A stretch of DNA of 33,834 bases from Acidimicrobiaceae bacterium (GTDB lineage Bacteria; Actinomycetota; Acidimicrobiia; Acidimicrobiales; MedAcidi-G1), in NCBI GenBank assembly GCA_002717365.1, contig PBDJ01000029.1, positions 104,598-138,431 on the forward strand. Direction: 5' to 3'. This document shows, piece after piece, positions 1 through 7,867 of the stretch; position 1 is the first letter of the stretch, and every line of letters begins with the position of its first letter. The position numbers and the translations under genes were made by a program. The notes under the pieces are model-generated. The model did no database searches, was not told the origin of the DNA, and worked only from the letters and a program-made list of their open reading frames with translations.

Positions 1-833
1 ATGATGCGTGCCACGAGGACGAAGTGTCGCCATCGGTACTGAGCCATCTGGTCATCGAGAGCGATGAGGGCTTCACCAAGCCGGTAGAGGTCGCCATCAG
101 ATTCCCGCTGTTCGTAGACGTCAAACCAAGCCTGCTCGACGCACTCCCGCGGCTGGTAAGGCTCCGACCACTCCCGATCCAGGACCTCACCGGAAACCTC
201 GTAACCGCGGTCGTGTAGGAGAGCGATGACCTCGTCGTAGAAGCTCGGTGTTTCCAGGGCCTCCTCCATGTACGGCCAGACATGCGGAACATTCCGGTGG
301 GCACCGGCTAGACGACGGTCCTTGTTCCCCAAGATGAACTCGACGTGGCGGTACATGAACGAGAGTTGCCCGGAGGCTTGGTCTAGGTGGTCGCGAAACT
401 GGTTAAAGCCCTCGGCCGAGATGGTGGCCACTACGTCCCATGCGGAAGTAAGGAGTCGCGCGACCTCCCGGCTCCGGTCGAGAACGATCAGGGCGTCGTC
501 CACCGAACCCTCCCGGACCAGGTGTCGGGCATTGTGTAGTTCGAAGTGCAACGACTTGAAAAGCAACTCCTTGACCTGGCCCATGATGAAGAAGCACATC
601 TCGTCGTAGGCCTCGCTGCGCGGGTGCTGGAGCGACAGGAGAAGGTCGACGCTCTGGTAATCGATGTACGGATTGCTCGTCGCGGCAAAGTCGACCAGAG
701 GGCTGCCACCGGTTCCTTTTGCCACCTCGGCGCGGCTGACATCGGTCCCTATTCCCATTGGCCGAGGATCCGTGCTGGCGCGAACCCCTGTGGGGTCGAC
801 CACCATCGGTATCTGTGGCTTGAATGCGGGCAT
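1..833 (-). CDS. Tryptophan 2,3-dioxygenase-like heme protein (partial, C-terminus beyond window)
   Basis: The family opens the indole ring of tryptophan with O2 to give N-formylkynurenine. I translated this frame by hand; it is open to the window edge, giving 277 residues. Family marks are NPYIDYQSVDLLLSLQHP (residues 54-71), EAYDEMCFFIMGQVKELLFK (75-94), SAEGFNQFRDHLDQASG (139-155, with the substrate-carboxylate Arg at 147) and WRRH-type FVLVAR near 268-276, where His270 fits the proximal heme ligand. The C-terminal GTGGS segment of the family lies outside the window. Start ATG at 833 has GGAG 7 nt upstream and follows an in-frame stop. It lies 39 nt downstream of the formamidase gene, so the two probably form an operon. 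Odd: the HDE His that is the usual active-site base is Tyr76, and the nearby HQ of the family is GQ, so the substrate could differ from tryptophan. The family assignment is secure, the exact activity is not. Confidence 0.85.
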   Translation of the reverse strand, partial: MPAFKPQIPMVVDPTGVRASTDPRPMGIGTDVSRAEVAKGTGGSPLVDFAATSNPYIDYQSVDLLLSLQHPRSEAYDEMCFFIMGQVKELLFKSLHFELHNARHLVREGSVDDALIVLDRSREVARLLTSAWDVVATISAEGFNQFRDHLDQASGQLSFMYRHVEFILGNKDRRLAGAHRNVPHVWPYMEEALETPSFYDEVIALLHDRGYEVSGEVLDREWSEPYQPRECVEQAWFDVYEQRESDGDLYRLGEALIALDDQMAQYRWRHFVLVARI

Positions 834-872
834 CCACCATCTCCATCGCCCGTCGGGTCCCACCCGTCAGAC

Positions 873-1718
873 CTAGAGGACCGACAGTACCCGGCGAGTG
901 ATGTCCGCTGTGGGGTCAGCTAGGTCGAGCACCACGTCAAAGTGGTTTCGTGCCGGCACTTCGAGGACGGTGCAGGTCGTGCCAGCCTGCGTCAGGTCGT
1001 TGGCGAACTCCCAACTCTGGGCTTTGAATTCCGTTGTCTCGACCTCCCCCCAGCAGACAAGGCTCCGGGGGAAACCGTCGAGAGCAACACGCGTCGGACT
1101 CATTGACTCCACCTCAGCATCGGTGAGTCCTAGTGGAATATCAATGGAGGTACCGGCCAGTGGGGCGAGATCGTAGATCCCCGATACCAGCACCGCGGCA
1201 CGGACAAGGTCGACGGGTAGGCCGGCCGCCCGCTGCCACCCGGGTAGGGCCACCATCGCTGCGAGATGTGCTCCAGCCGAGTTGCCCGACACGACGATCC
1301 GGCGTGGATCGATGCCAAGTTCGTCAGCCTGTTGGTGGAGCCACCCGACAGCTTGACGGCACTCATCGACGATCTCCGTAATCGACGCGTCTGGTGCAAG
1401 CGTGTAGTCGACGGCGGCCAGGGCGGCCCCGGCACCCACGAGTGCGGGAGCGGCGAACGACGACTCGTCTTTTGAGAGTTCCTGCCAGTAGCCGCCGTGG
1501 AAAAACACCAAGACTGGTATGGCGTGACCAGTGACATCCTGGGGTGTGAACAGGTCCAGGCGGTGGCTCGGTGCCGGACCGTACGCATATTCACGCCATG
1601 CCTGGATTCGTGACCGAGCCTCAGCACTCATCGTCCGGTAGCGGGCTATGAACGGTCCGTAGTCACCACCGATGCAAGAACTTGGCGAGTAGGCCTCCTC
1701 CCGTTCATCCAAGTCCAT
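873..1718 (-). CDS. Arylformamidase (kynurenine formamidase-like) alpha/beta hydrolase
   Basis: Predicted to hydrolyse N-formylkynurenine to kynurenine and formate, the step after tryptophan 2,3-dioxygenase. It has 281 residues. The HGGYW oxyanion-hole motif (74-78) is typical of the AFMID/BNA7 type of kynurenine formamidase. The nucleophile is Ser147 in GNSAG, and His259 in NHFDVV completes the triad; the acid is probably in the GEVETTEF segment (224-231). The open frame extends upstream to 1892, but the first 58 residues of that extension are Arg/Pro-rich and unlike the family, so I start at the internal ATG (1718), which gives a normal-length enzyme. A possible -10 hexamer TAACGT lies about 20 nt upstream. 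The dioxygenase-like gene follows 39 nt downstream on the same strand, which is the main support for a role in the kynurenine pathway. A general carboxylesterase is the alternative. Confidence 0.8.
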   Translation of the reverse strand: MDLDEREEAYSPSSCIGGDYGPFIARYRTMSAEARSRIQAWREYAYGPAPSHRLDLFTPQDVTGHAIPVLVFFHGGYWQELSKDESSFAAPALVGAGAALAAVDYTLAPDASITEIVDECRQAVGWLHQQADELGIDPRRIVVSGNSAGAHLAAMVALPGWQRAAGLPVDLVRAAVLVSGIYDLAPLAGTSIDIPLGLTDAEVESMSPTRVALDGFPRSLVCWGEVETTEFKAQSWEFANDLTQAGTTCTVLEVPARNHFDVVLDLADPTADITRRVLSVL

Positions 1719-1924
1719 CGACCGCCAGCGGGCGCCGGACGTTAGTACCCCGGGTTTTCCACGTAATCCCTGCCGCCTCTTGAGGGCCCGGTATAGAGGC
1801 CATAGAAGGCGTCCACGATGGCTGCGCCGCCGACCACCTAGAGCGGGATACTCGTTCAACTCAGCCTCGGGGCCCCGGTCACCGAGATCCATTCGGCCAC
1901 ACTATTGGTCCCCTAGAGATCTCA

Positions 1925-1940
1925 CCGGCGCCTCCGCCGG
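1925..1940. terminator. 6-bp perfect hairpin, possible terminator or operator
   Basis: CCGGCG and CGCCGG flank a CCTC loop. On the minus strand it lies just past the stop of the 2078-1947 open stretch. There is no T-tract, so termination is uncertain. Confidence 0.25.
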
Positions 1941-2103
1941 GTCGAGTCAGACGATGGTGGGGTAGCCCATGGCCGCGGCCAGGTGGTCAACGATGGTCCG
2001 GTAGTCCAACGTAGGTCGGATCCGGTAATCGTAGAGGTGGAGCGATTCCCGGTCGGCAGAGGGGCTACGGTCGGCCCGTCATTGGAACAGTCCGAGCACC
2101 CAT

Positions 2104-2108
2104 GGGAG
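2104..2108 (+). promoter_or_regulatory. Shine-Dalgarno GGGAG deciding the start at 2114
   Basis: GGGAG ends 5 nt before ATG 2114. The upstream in-frame ATG at 2102 overlaps this site and has none of its own. Confidence 0.6.
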
Positions 2109-2113
2109 CACCT

Positions 2114-4558
2114 ATGCGCAACGACGCGCAGTGCGTGATCATCGGCGGCGGCGCCATGGGGGTCGGTCTGCTGTACCACCTAGCCCACGAGGGCTGGACT
2201 GACACCCTGCTTATTGAGAAAGGTGAGCTCACCTCCGGGTCCACCTGGCACGCTGCCGGCCTCGTCCCTCACTTCATCGGCAGCCTCAATATGGCCAGGG
2301 TCCATGCCTACGGCGCTGAGCTCTACACGAAGCTTGAGTCCGAGACCGGCATGGCCACCGGTTGGCACGGCTGTGGGGCCATCCGCCTGGCCGTCAACCA
2401 CGAGCAGGCCGAGTGGTATCGGTACGTCCAGGGGATGCTTGACCAGATCGGCATCGAGTCTCATCTCATCGGCCACGACGACATCCGCCAGAAGGCCCCC
2501 CTCATGGAATCGATCGACGACGTCGTTCTCGGCTTCTGGACCCCGGACGACGGCTGGTCCGACCCCACCGGCTCCACCAACGCTATGGCTACCGGGGCCC
2601 GCCAACTGGGCGCTGAGATCGCCCGTCACACCTTGGTCACCGGCGTGTCCCAACTGTCCGACGGCCGTTGGCGGGTCACCACCGACAAGGGTGAGGTCAC
2701 CTGCGACCACGTCGTCAACGCTGCCGGCCATTACGCCCCCCAGGTTGGTGCTATGTCGGGCATTGATGTCCCGATCATCTCGATGATCCACCAGTACCTG
2801 ATCACCGAGCCACTGGACGCCATGAAGGCCTGCGCGGTCGAAATGCCTGTTATCCGCGACCCCCGCTCGTCGTGCTACTACCGACGTGAGATCGACGGCC
2901 TACTTATCGGCCCTTACGAGACACGCGACTCCATCACCTACGGGGTCGAAGGAATCGATTGGAACCTCCACTTCCATCTCACCCCGCCCGACCTCGACCA
3001 GTTAGCCCCGTGGTTGGAGGTGTCAGCCGAGCGGTTCCCGGTGTTCGCCGAGGCCGGCATCAAGCAGGTGGTCAGCGGCCCCATCACCCACACCCCGGAT
3101 GGCGGCTACCTCATGGGCCCGGCCGCCGGACACCGTAACTACTGGTTCTGCGCCGGCGCGTCGATCGGCATCACCCAAGGGCCGGGCGCTGGGAAGTACC
3201 TCGCCCAGTGGATGGTCCACGGCCAGACCGAGATCAACGTGCGCGAAATGGACCCCCGCCGGTTCGGCCCGTGGTCTGACCTGCAGTACACGATCGACAA
3301 GTCCATCGACGAGTACCACGAGATGTACCAGGTACGCATGCCCGGCGAGTACCGGTCGGCCGGACGGCCCCTGAAGCGCACCCCCATCGCAGAGAGGCTT
3401 GACGCCCTCGGAGCTCAGTGGCAAGACGTCTGGGGCTGGGAGCGCCCCCGCTACTACGGCGACCCCGAGGAATACTCGTGGCGCCGCTCCAACGCCCATG
3501 ACATCGTTGGCACTGAGTGTCGCCGTGTGCGTGACCGTGTCGGAATCGCCGACCTCACTGCCTTTGCCAAGTTTTCGGTGTCCGGCCCCAACGCCGAGAA
3601 CCTGCTCGAACGGCTCTCAGCCAACCGGCTCCCAATGCGACAGGGGGGCATACGCCTCGTCCACATGCTCACCGAGTTGGGCGGGATCGAGTGCGAGATG
3701 ACCGTCACTCGTATGGCCAGCGAGAAGTTCTACCTCAACTCGGCCATCGCCGGCACCACACACGATCGGGACTGGCTGGAACAACACGTGCTGCCCGACG
3801 AGGACGTAACCATCGAGGACTGGACCGATCAAATAGGGATCCTGGCCGTCACCGGCCCCCGGGCCCGCGACGTCCTCGGCGCCTGCACCGACACTGACCT
3901 GTCCAACGAAGCGTGGCCTTGGCTGACCTGCCAACGGGTCACCGTGGCCGGTGTGTCGGGCATCGTCCTCCGGGTTAGCTACGTCGGTGAACTGGGCTGG
4001 GAGATCCACCACCCCATCGGCGAAATGCCCCAGTTGTACGACGCCCTGGTGGCCGCCGGCGAACCTCACGGGATGGTCCACTTCGGCTCGTCGGCCATGA
4101 ACGTCCTGCGGCTCGAAAAGGCTTACAAGGCATGGGGAGGCGAACTCACTACTGAGATCACGCCCATCGAGGCCCGCCTCGAACGCTTCGTCGATCTGGA
4201 CTCCGGCCGGGATTTCCTCGGCCGGGACGCCACGCTGGCTCGCCGAGAAGCCGGTGGTCCCGACGGCACGAACCTCGACATGGTCCTCGTCTACTGCGAA
4301 GTCGACGTCACCGACTCCGATTGCCGGGGCAACGAGCCGTGCTACGACCCTTCAGGTGACGGCAAGCTCTGCATAGGCGTCACCACCGGCGGCACGTGGG
4401 GGCACACCGTCGGGAAGTCCCTGGCTTTTGCCTACGTAGATCCGGCCTTTGAGGCCCCCGGCTCACAGTTTGAGGTCGCTCTGTTCGGTGAGCGCCACAC
4501 GGCCATCGTGTTGGCCGAGGCGGCCCACGATCCGGCCAACGAACGAGTGCGAGCATGA
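2114..4558 (+). CDS. FAD-dependent oxidoreductase with GcvT domains (dimethylglycine/sarcosine dehydrogenase family)
   Basis: Predicted to oxidise an N-methylated amino acid (dimethylglycine, sarcosine or similar) and pass the methyl carbon to tetrahydrofolate. It has 814 residues, normal for the DMGDH family. The N-terminal Rossmann motif is GGGAMG (11-16) with Glu35 at the end of beta-2. STWHAAG (43-49) contains the His that carries covalent FAD in DMGDH. The DAO domain runs to about 370, followed by the FAO_M linker, a GcvT aminomethyltransferase domain (about 430-700) and a GcvT C-terminal barrel (about 720-810). I start at ATG 2114 rather than 2102, because GGGAG at 2104-2108 is 5 nt upstream of it. 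The stop overlaps the start of the MttB-like gene (ATGA), so the two are translationally coupled and probably act in one demethylation pathway. The exact substrate cannot be read from sequence. Confidence 0.88.
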   Translation: MRNDAQCVIIGGGAMGVGLLYHLAHEGWTDTLLIEKGELTSGSTWHAAGLVPHFIGSLNMARVHAYGAELYTKLESETGMATGWHGCGAIRLAVNHEQAEWYRYVQGMLDQIGIESHLIGHDDIRQKAPLMESIDDVVLGFWTPDDGWSDPTGSTNAMATGARQLGAEIARHTLVTGVSQLSDGRWRVTTDKGEVTCDHVVNAAGHYAPQVGAMSGIDVPIISMIHQYLITEPLDAMKACAVEMPVIRDPRSSCYYRREIDGLLIGPYETRDSITYGVEGIDWNLHFHLTPPDLDQLAPWLEVSAERFPVFAEAGIKQVVSGPITHTPDGGYLMGPAAGHRNYWFCAGASIGITQGPGAGKYLAQWMVHGQTEINVREMDPRRFGPWSDLQYTIDKSIDEYHEMYQVRMPGEYRSAGRPLKRTPIAERLDALGAQWQDVWGWERPRYYGDPEEYSWRRSNAHDIVGTECRRVRDRVGIADLTAFAKFSVSGPNAENLLERLSANRLPMRQGGIRLVHMLTELGGIECEMTVTRMASEKFYLNSAIAGTTHDRDWLEQHVLPDEDVTIEDWTDQIGILAVTGPRARDVLGACTDTDLSNEAWPWLTCQRVTVAGVSGIVLRVSYVGELGWEIHHPIGEMPQLYDALVAAGEPHGMVHFGSSAMNVLRLEKAYKAWGGELTTEITPIEARLERFVDLDSGRDFLGRDATLARREAGGPDGTNLDMVLVYCEVDVTDSDCRGNEPCYDPSGDGKLCIGVTTGGTWGHTVGKSLAFAYVDPAFEAPGSQFEVALFGERHTAIVLAEAAHDPANERVRA

Positions 4559-6129
4559 GCGCTTCCGGAAAGCGCGCCGGCCGGGCCGGCGGACGAGCCG
4601 CTCGGGTAGCAGCACGGGCCGCTGGCCTCGCTGACGACGAGAAAGCGGTCCGGCCCGGATTGTCAGGCGGCGCCTACAAGCCACTCACTGACTCAGAATG
4701 CCGCACCGTCTACGACACAGCGCTCACCTTGCTCGACGAGTTCGGTATGGGGACGCCTATCCCCGAGTTCATCGAGGTCGTCGTCCCGGCCGGAGGCTGG
4801 GTCGATGAGGAAGAGCGCCTTCATTTCCCGCGCTCGCTGGTCGAGGACGCCGTGGATATGGCGGCCAAGTCGTTTACTTGGCACGGATTTGACGACGATC
4901 GCTCCATCGAAGTGGGCGGCGATCGGGTCCACTTCGGCACGGCGGGAGCTGCTGTGTCGGTCTACGAGCACGAGACAAGGAAGCATCGTCCGTCCGAACT
5001 TCAGGACGTCTACGACGTAGCCCGTCTCGTCGACACCCTCGAACACGTCCACTTCCACGTCCGCACGCTGGTAGCTCGTGACATGGTCGAGGCCCGCGAC
5101 CTCGACGTGAACACCGCCTACGCGGTGGCTATGGGCACCACCAAACCCATAGGCACCTCATTCTTCCAGCCCGAGCACGTACATGAAGTTGTCGACATGT
5201 TCGACGAGATGCTCGGTGGACAGTCCGGGTCGTTCGCCAAGCGCCCGTTCTGTGTGGCCAACAACACCTTTGTGGTGCCGCCATTGCGCTATGCCGAGGA
5301 CGCCGTACGGTCCATGGTGGCCCAAGTCCGCACCGGTATGCCCATCAATCTGCTGTCGGCCGGCCAGGCTGGCGCCACCTCGCCTGCCGCCCTAGCGGGC
5401 TCACTGGCCCAAGCCCTCGCCGAATGCCTGTCCGCCCTGACCTGTGTCAACCTGATGAACCCCGGCCATCCATGCGTGATGGGACTGTGGCCTTTCGTGT
5501 CCGACCTCCGTACCGGCGCTATGAGCGGGGGTTCAGGTGAGGAAGCGGTGCTGAACGCAGCAGCAGCCCAAGTCACCAACTGGCTCGGCCTCCCGTCCGG
5601 GGTGGCCGCTGGCATGGCCGACTCCAAGATGCCCGACAATCAAGCTGGCCACGAAAAGGGACTCACCGTCGCCCTGGCCGGCCACGCCGGGGCCAACCTC
5701 GTCTACGAATCGGCCGGGATGCTGGCCAGCATCCTGGCCTGTTCATACGAAGCCCTGGTGATCGACAACGACATGCTGGGCGCCATCAACCGGACCGTCC
5801 GAGGCATCGAAATCACACCAGACAAACTCTCCGTCGAAACCATCCGGTCAGTCATCCACGGCGACGGCCACTTCCTGGGCCAGGACCAAACGCTTTCCAT
5901 CATGCAGTCCGAGTACATCTACCCAGAGGTCGGAAACCGGCTCAGCCCGGACGACTGGTTCGACGCCGGTGCCTCATCGGTCGACGAGCGGGCCCGGCTA
6001 CTGGCCCGCGAGGTGTTATCCGGCCATTTCCCGACCCACATCCCCCCTGACGTAGACACCCGGATCCGCGAACGGTTCGATATCCGACTCCCCGCCGAGG
6101 AACTCACCCGCTCCAGCCGCTGGGGCTAA
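4555..6129 (+). CDS. Trimethylamine methyltransferase (MttB) family protein, non-pyrrolysine
   Basis: MttB-superfamily enzymes take a methyl group from quaternary or tertiary amines (trimethylamine, glycine betaine, proline betaine, carnitine) and usually give it to a corrinoid protein. It has 524 residues. Family segments include GMGTPIPEF near the N-terminus, MGTTKPIGTSFF, NPGHPCVMG, ADSKMPDNQAGHEKG and ESAGMLASILACSYEALVID. The frame has no in-frame TAG before the TAA stop, so it is not a pyrrolysine enzyme and is closer to the MtgB (glycine betaine) side of the superfamily. The first 40 residues are basic and Ala/Arg-rich, a short extension of unknown role. The start overlaps the upstream oxidoreductase stop by 4 nt. 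No corrinoid protein or activase is encoded nearby. The family call is firm; the substrate is inferred. Confidence 0.88.
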   Translation: MSASGKRAGRAGGRAARVAARAAGLADDEKAVRPGLSGGAYKPLTDSECRTVYDTALTLLDEFGMGTPIPEFIEVVVPAGGWVDEEERLHFPRSLVEDAVDMAAKSFTWHGFDDDRSIEVGGDRVHFGTAGAAVSVYEHETRKHRPSELQDVYDVARLVDTLEHVHFHVRTLVARDMVEARDLDVNTAYAVAMGTTKPIGTSFFQPEHVHEVVDMFDEMLGGQSGSFAKRPFCVANNTFVVPPLRYAEDAVRSMVAQVRTGMPINLLSAGQAGATSPAALAGSLAQALAECLSALTCVNLMNPGHPCVMGLWPFVSDLRTGAMSGGSGEEAVLNAAAAQVTNWLGLPSGVAAGMADSKMPDNQAGHEKGLTVALAGHAGANLVYESAGMLASILACSYEALVIDNDMLGAINRTVRGIEITPDKLSVETIRSVIHGDGHFLGQDQTLSIMQSEYIYPEVGNRLSPDDWFDAGASSVDERARLLAREVLSGHFPTHIPPDVDTRIRERFDIRLPAEELTRSSRWG

Positions 6130-6234
6130 GCCCGGCTAGGAAGCCTCTCCGGCACCGGATCCACTGTGACAGGCTCAACCTCGTGGACACACCGAGCTCT
6201 CTCGAACTAATCGGACGCCTGGGCCTAGCACTAG

Positions 6235-6247
6235 CCGCTCGGAGCGG
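6235..6247 (+). terminator. Weak hairpin downstream of the MttB-like gene
   Basis: CCGCT and AGCGG pair around CGG, and TCCTCGGTTT follows. It lies between convergent genes in the 221-nt gap 6130-6350, which otherwise shows no gene. A second small dyad (GTCGG CA CCGAC) lies at 6307-6318. Confidence 0.3.
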
Positions 6248-6350
6248 TCCTCGGTTTGGAACGCGAGACCCGTCACAAAACGGCCGGACCGTGTACCCAC
6301 TCCCTAGTCGGCACCGACCACGCGCCCGGATCGGGTGACTGAACCGGCAC

Positions 6351-7292
6351 TCAACTTGCGAAGAAGCCGGCCGGACCGTTGGGGTCCACGAGACCACCCA
6401 GCCATGACCAAGGAATCTGAACTCCGGGGGTGCCCAGTGCTCCCGGTCCCACCTGGTGGCGCTCGAATCGAAGGATCAGGGCGTTCGCCGAGATACCGAA
6501 AACGGCGAACGCTTCGGGCTCCGACATCAGGCCCGGTCCCCTTACCTGCGAGGTGTCGGAACCCTCGGACCCCCATAGAACTCCCTCACCGAATTGGGAC
6601 GCCAGATCCCGTTCAGCCAGGATCGTCACCGTCTCAATCCACGGACTCTCGGGTAGAAACAGATCCCCGATTGAAAGGGTCCTTCCAGTCACTAGGTCCA
6701 CCAGCGCCGAGCCCACGAACTCGACCGGACGAGCCGCTCCGGCTACCACCGACTCGAAGTCGTACACCACGCTGACCACCCGGTTGTCAAGGTGATGGAC
6801 CACCGCCCCTCCGGTTAGGCGGCTCGACTCGCCCGTCCTCCCGGAGGCGGGCAACTCCTCCTCCAGCCCACCGACCTCGTCACCAAACCGCGCTATCTCA
6901 GCCAGGATCGGCTGGCGGAGTGCCACGTTTACCGGGTCACCGGGCCACAGCCCACCCAGTTGCGGATAAGACACGTCGTAGCGGGCCCGAACCCCGACTA
7001 CCTCCGAGGCGACCTCTAGGACTACCGATCCGACCGTCGGGTCGGCAACTACCCGAGCCCGCTCCCCAGACACCGTTAGGCCTGACACCAAGTCTCCCCC
7101 TCGGTCTAGCGCCCCACCCGGTAGACGGGTGGACGCAGGGCTGTGCCCGATCCCGTTGGCCACCATGTCCCGACCATCGTGCCCGGCGCACCCGACGGCG
7201 ACGGTGCCGAGCAGCCCGATGACAACTACGGCTGTCGAACACCACCCACGGCCGGATCGGCGACCGGGCTCTGGATGCCGGATCGATTCCAC
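6351..7292 (-). CDS. Predicted lipoprotein with DUF3298/RsiV-like domain
   Basis: A membrane-anchored extracytoplasmic protein of 313 residues. A basic N-terminus and hydrophobic stretch (about 18-34) end in the lipobox AVGC, so Cys35 would be lipidated. The C-terminal half (DVSYPQLGGLWPGDP, VVSVVYDF, LVDLVTGRTLSIGDLF, FGISANALILRF, IPWSWLGGLVDPNGP) follows the DUF3298 pattern seen in RsiV-like and peptidoglycan-binding proteins. The open frame begins at 7310. I choose GTG 7292 because a TANNNT box (7300-7305) ends 7 nt upstream, as at other genes here. It is divergent from the coiled-coil gene at 7390. Its function in this organism is unknown; a cell-envelope role is inferred. Confidence 0.72.
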   Translation of the reverse strand: MESIRHPEPGRRSGRGWCSTAVVVIGLLGTVAVGCAGHDGRDMVANGIGHSPASTRLPGGALDRGGDLVSGLTVSGERARVVADPTVGSVVLEVASEVVGVRARYDVSYPQLGGLWPGDPVNVALRQPILAEIARFGDEVGGLEEELPASGRTGESSRLTGGAVVHHLDNRVVSVVYDFESVVAGAARPVEFVGSALVDLVTGRTLSIGDLFLPESPWIETVTILAERDLASQFGEGVLWGSEGSDTSQVRGPGLMSEPEAFAVFGISANALILRFERHQVGPGALGTPGVQIPWSWLGGLVDPNGPAGFFAS

Positions 7293-7299
7293 GGCGGGG

Positions 7300-7305
7300 A
7301 GGGTA
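7300..7305 (-). promoter_or_regulatory. Leaderless -10 box (TACCCT) for the lipoprotein gene
   Basis: TANNNT hexamer 7 nt before GTG 7292, with no Shine-Dalgarno sequence. It decides the start over GTG 7310. Confidence 0.5.
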
Positions 7306-7377
7306 ACCACGACCGGGGTCTAGGCCCGGAGCACAACAAACGCCCTGGGGTGCCGAACCGCCGCATCGACCCGTGGA

Positions 7378-7383
7378 TACAGT
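7378..7383 (+). promoter_or_regulatory. Leaderless -10 box (TACAGT) for the gene at 7390
   Basis: Hexamer 6 nt before ATG 7390, with no Shine-Dalgarno sequence. Confidence 0.55.
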
Positions 7384-7389
7384 CGGCCC

Positions 7390-7830
7390 ATGTCCCTCCG
7401 TCGCTCCCGAACCCGTGCCGAGCTTTCGACCACCGACCAGACCCTGCTCGACATGGTGAACGCGATACGCGACCTGACCGAGAGGATTGACATCGTCGAG
7501 CACGACTTTCGCTCTCTGGGTATGGTCACCGTCGGCGACCAGGATCAAGCCAGTGACGTCATGGACCTTCGGCTCCAGGTGGCCCGCCTCTCTGCCGAGT
7601 TATCACGGGCCACCGTCGAACTCAATGCCCGCATCGCCGAGGTGGCCCACAGCACCGGCGTAGCCCTGAGCGATGAGGCCGTCGCGCTGATCCCCACTCC
7701 CGACCTGGCCGGCGACGAGTCGTTCACCGACCTCACCGCCGACTCTCCGGCTCGGGTCCGCACTGGCTCAAATCCCACCTCGGGTGCTGACTCGTCGCAG
7801 CGAACCAGCGGCTGGCAACCCATCGACTGA
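7390..7830 (+). CDS. Hypothetical coiled-coil protein
   Basis: 146 residues with no family recognised. The first 20 residues are basic. Residues about 16-45 (LLDMVNAIRDLTERIDIVEHD) and 58-90 (DVMDLRLQVARLSAELSRATV) have heptad spacing and predict two short coiled coils. The last 50 residues are Ser/Thr/Asp-rich and probably disordered. There is no signal peptide or membrane segment, so it is probably cytoplasmic. It reads divergently from the lipoprotein gene and converges on the UPF0182 gene. The start is supported by the -10-like box 6 nt upstream. GC-rich third positions argue that it is a real gene. Confidence 0.65.
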   Translation: MSLRRSRTRAELSTTDQTLLDMVNAIRDLTERIDIVEHDFRSLGMVTVGDQDQASDVMDLRLQVARLSAELSRATVELNARIAEVAHSTGVALSDEAVALIPTPDLAGDESFTDLTADSPARVRTGSNPTSGADSSQRTSGWQPID

Positions 7831-7867
7831 TCACCCGTCCGATCGGCCGTTGCCTCATCGATTGGGC

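Larger units (their letters stand above)
1719..2113. other. Intergenic region between divergent catabolic genes; possible decayed coding remnants
   Basis: No intact gene is evident. On the minus strand two short stretches read like protein. The first, 2078-1947, is an open frame without ATG, containing LHLYDYRIRPTLDYRTIV and ending in TGA. The second, 1837-1742, contains AIVDAFYGLYTGPSRGG and ends in TAA. They lie in different frames and neither has a convincing start. A perfect hairpin (CCGGCG, loop CCTC, CGCCGG) sits at 1925-1940. The promoters for the formamidase operon (-) and for the oxidoreductase operon (+) must lie here. Confidence 0.35.

Noticed and set aside
403-846. 147-residue minus ORF and other ORFs at the left edge
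   Set aside because: Arg/Pro/Gly-rich shadow frames. The minus-strand frame running off the window gives a clear TDO-family protein instead.
1719-1892. 58-residue extension of the formamidase
   Set aside because: Basic, low-similarity sequence before the normal N-terminus; the ATG at 1718 gives the usual family length.
2180-2791. 203-residue minus ORF opposite the FAD oxidoreductase
   Set aside because: Antisense frame of a clear gene with the typical mirror-codon composition.
4555-6129. Pyrrolysine-containing MttB
   Set aside because: There is no in-frame TAG within the gene; it ends at TAA with full family length.
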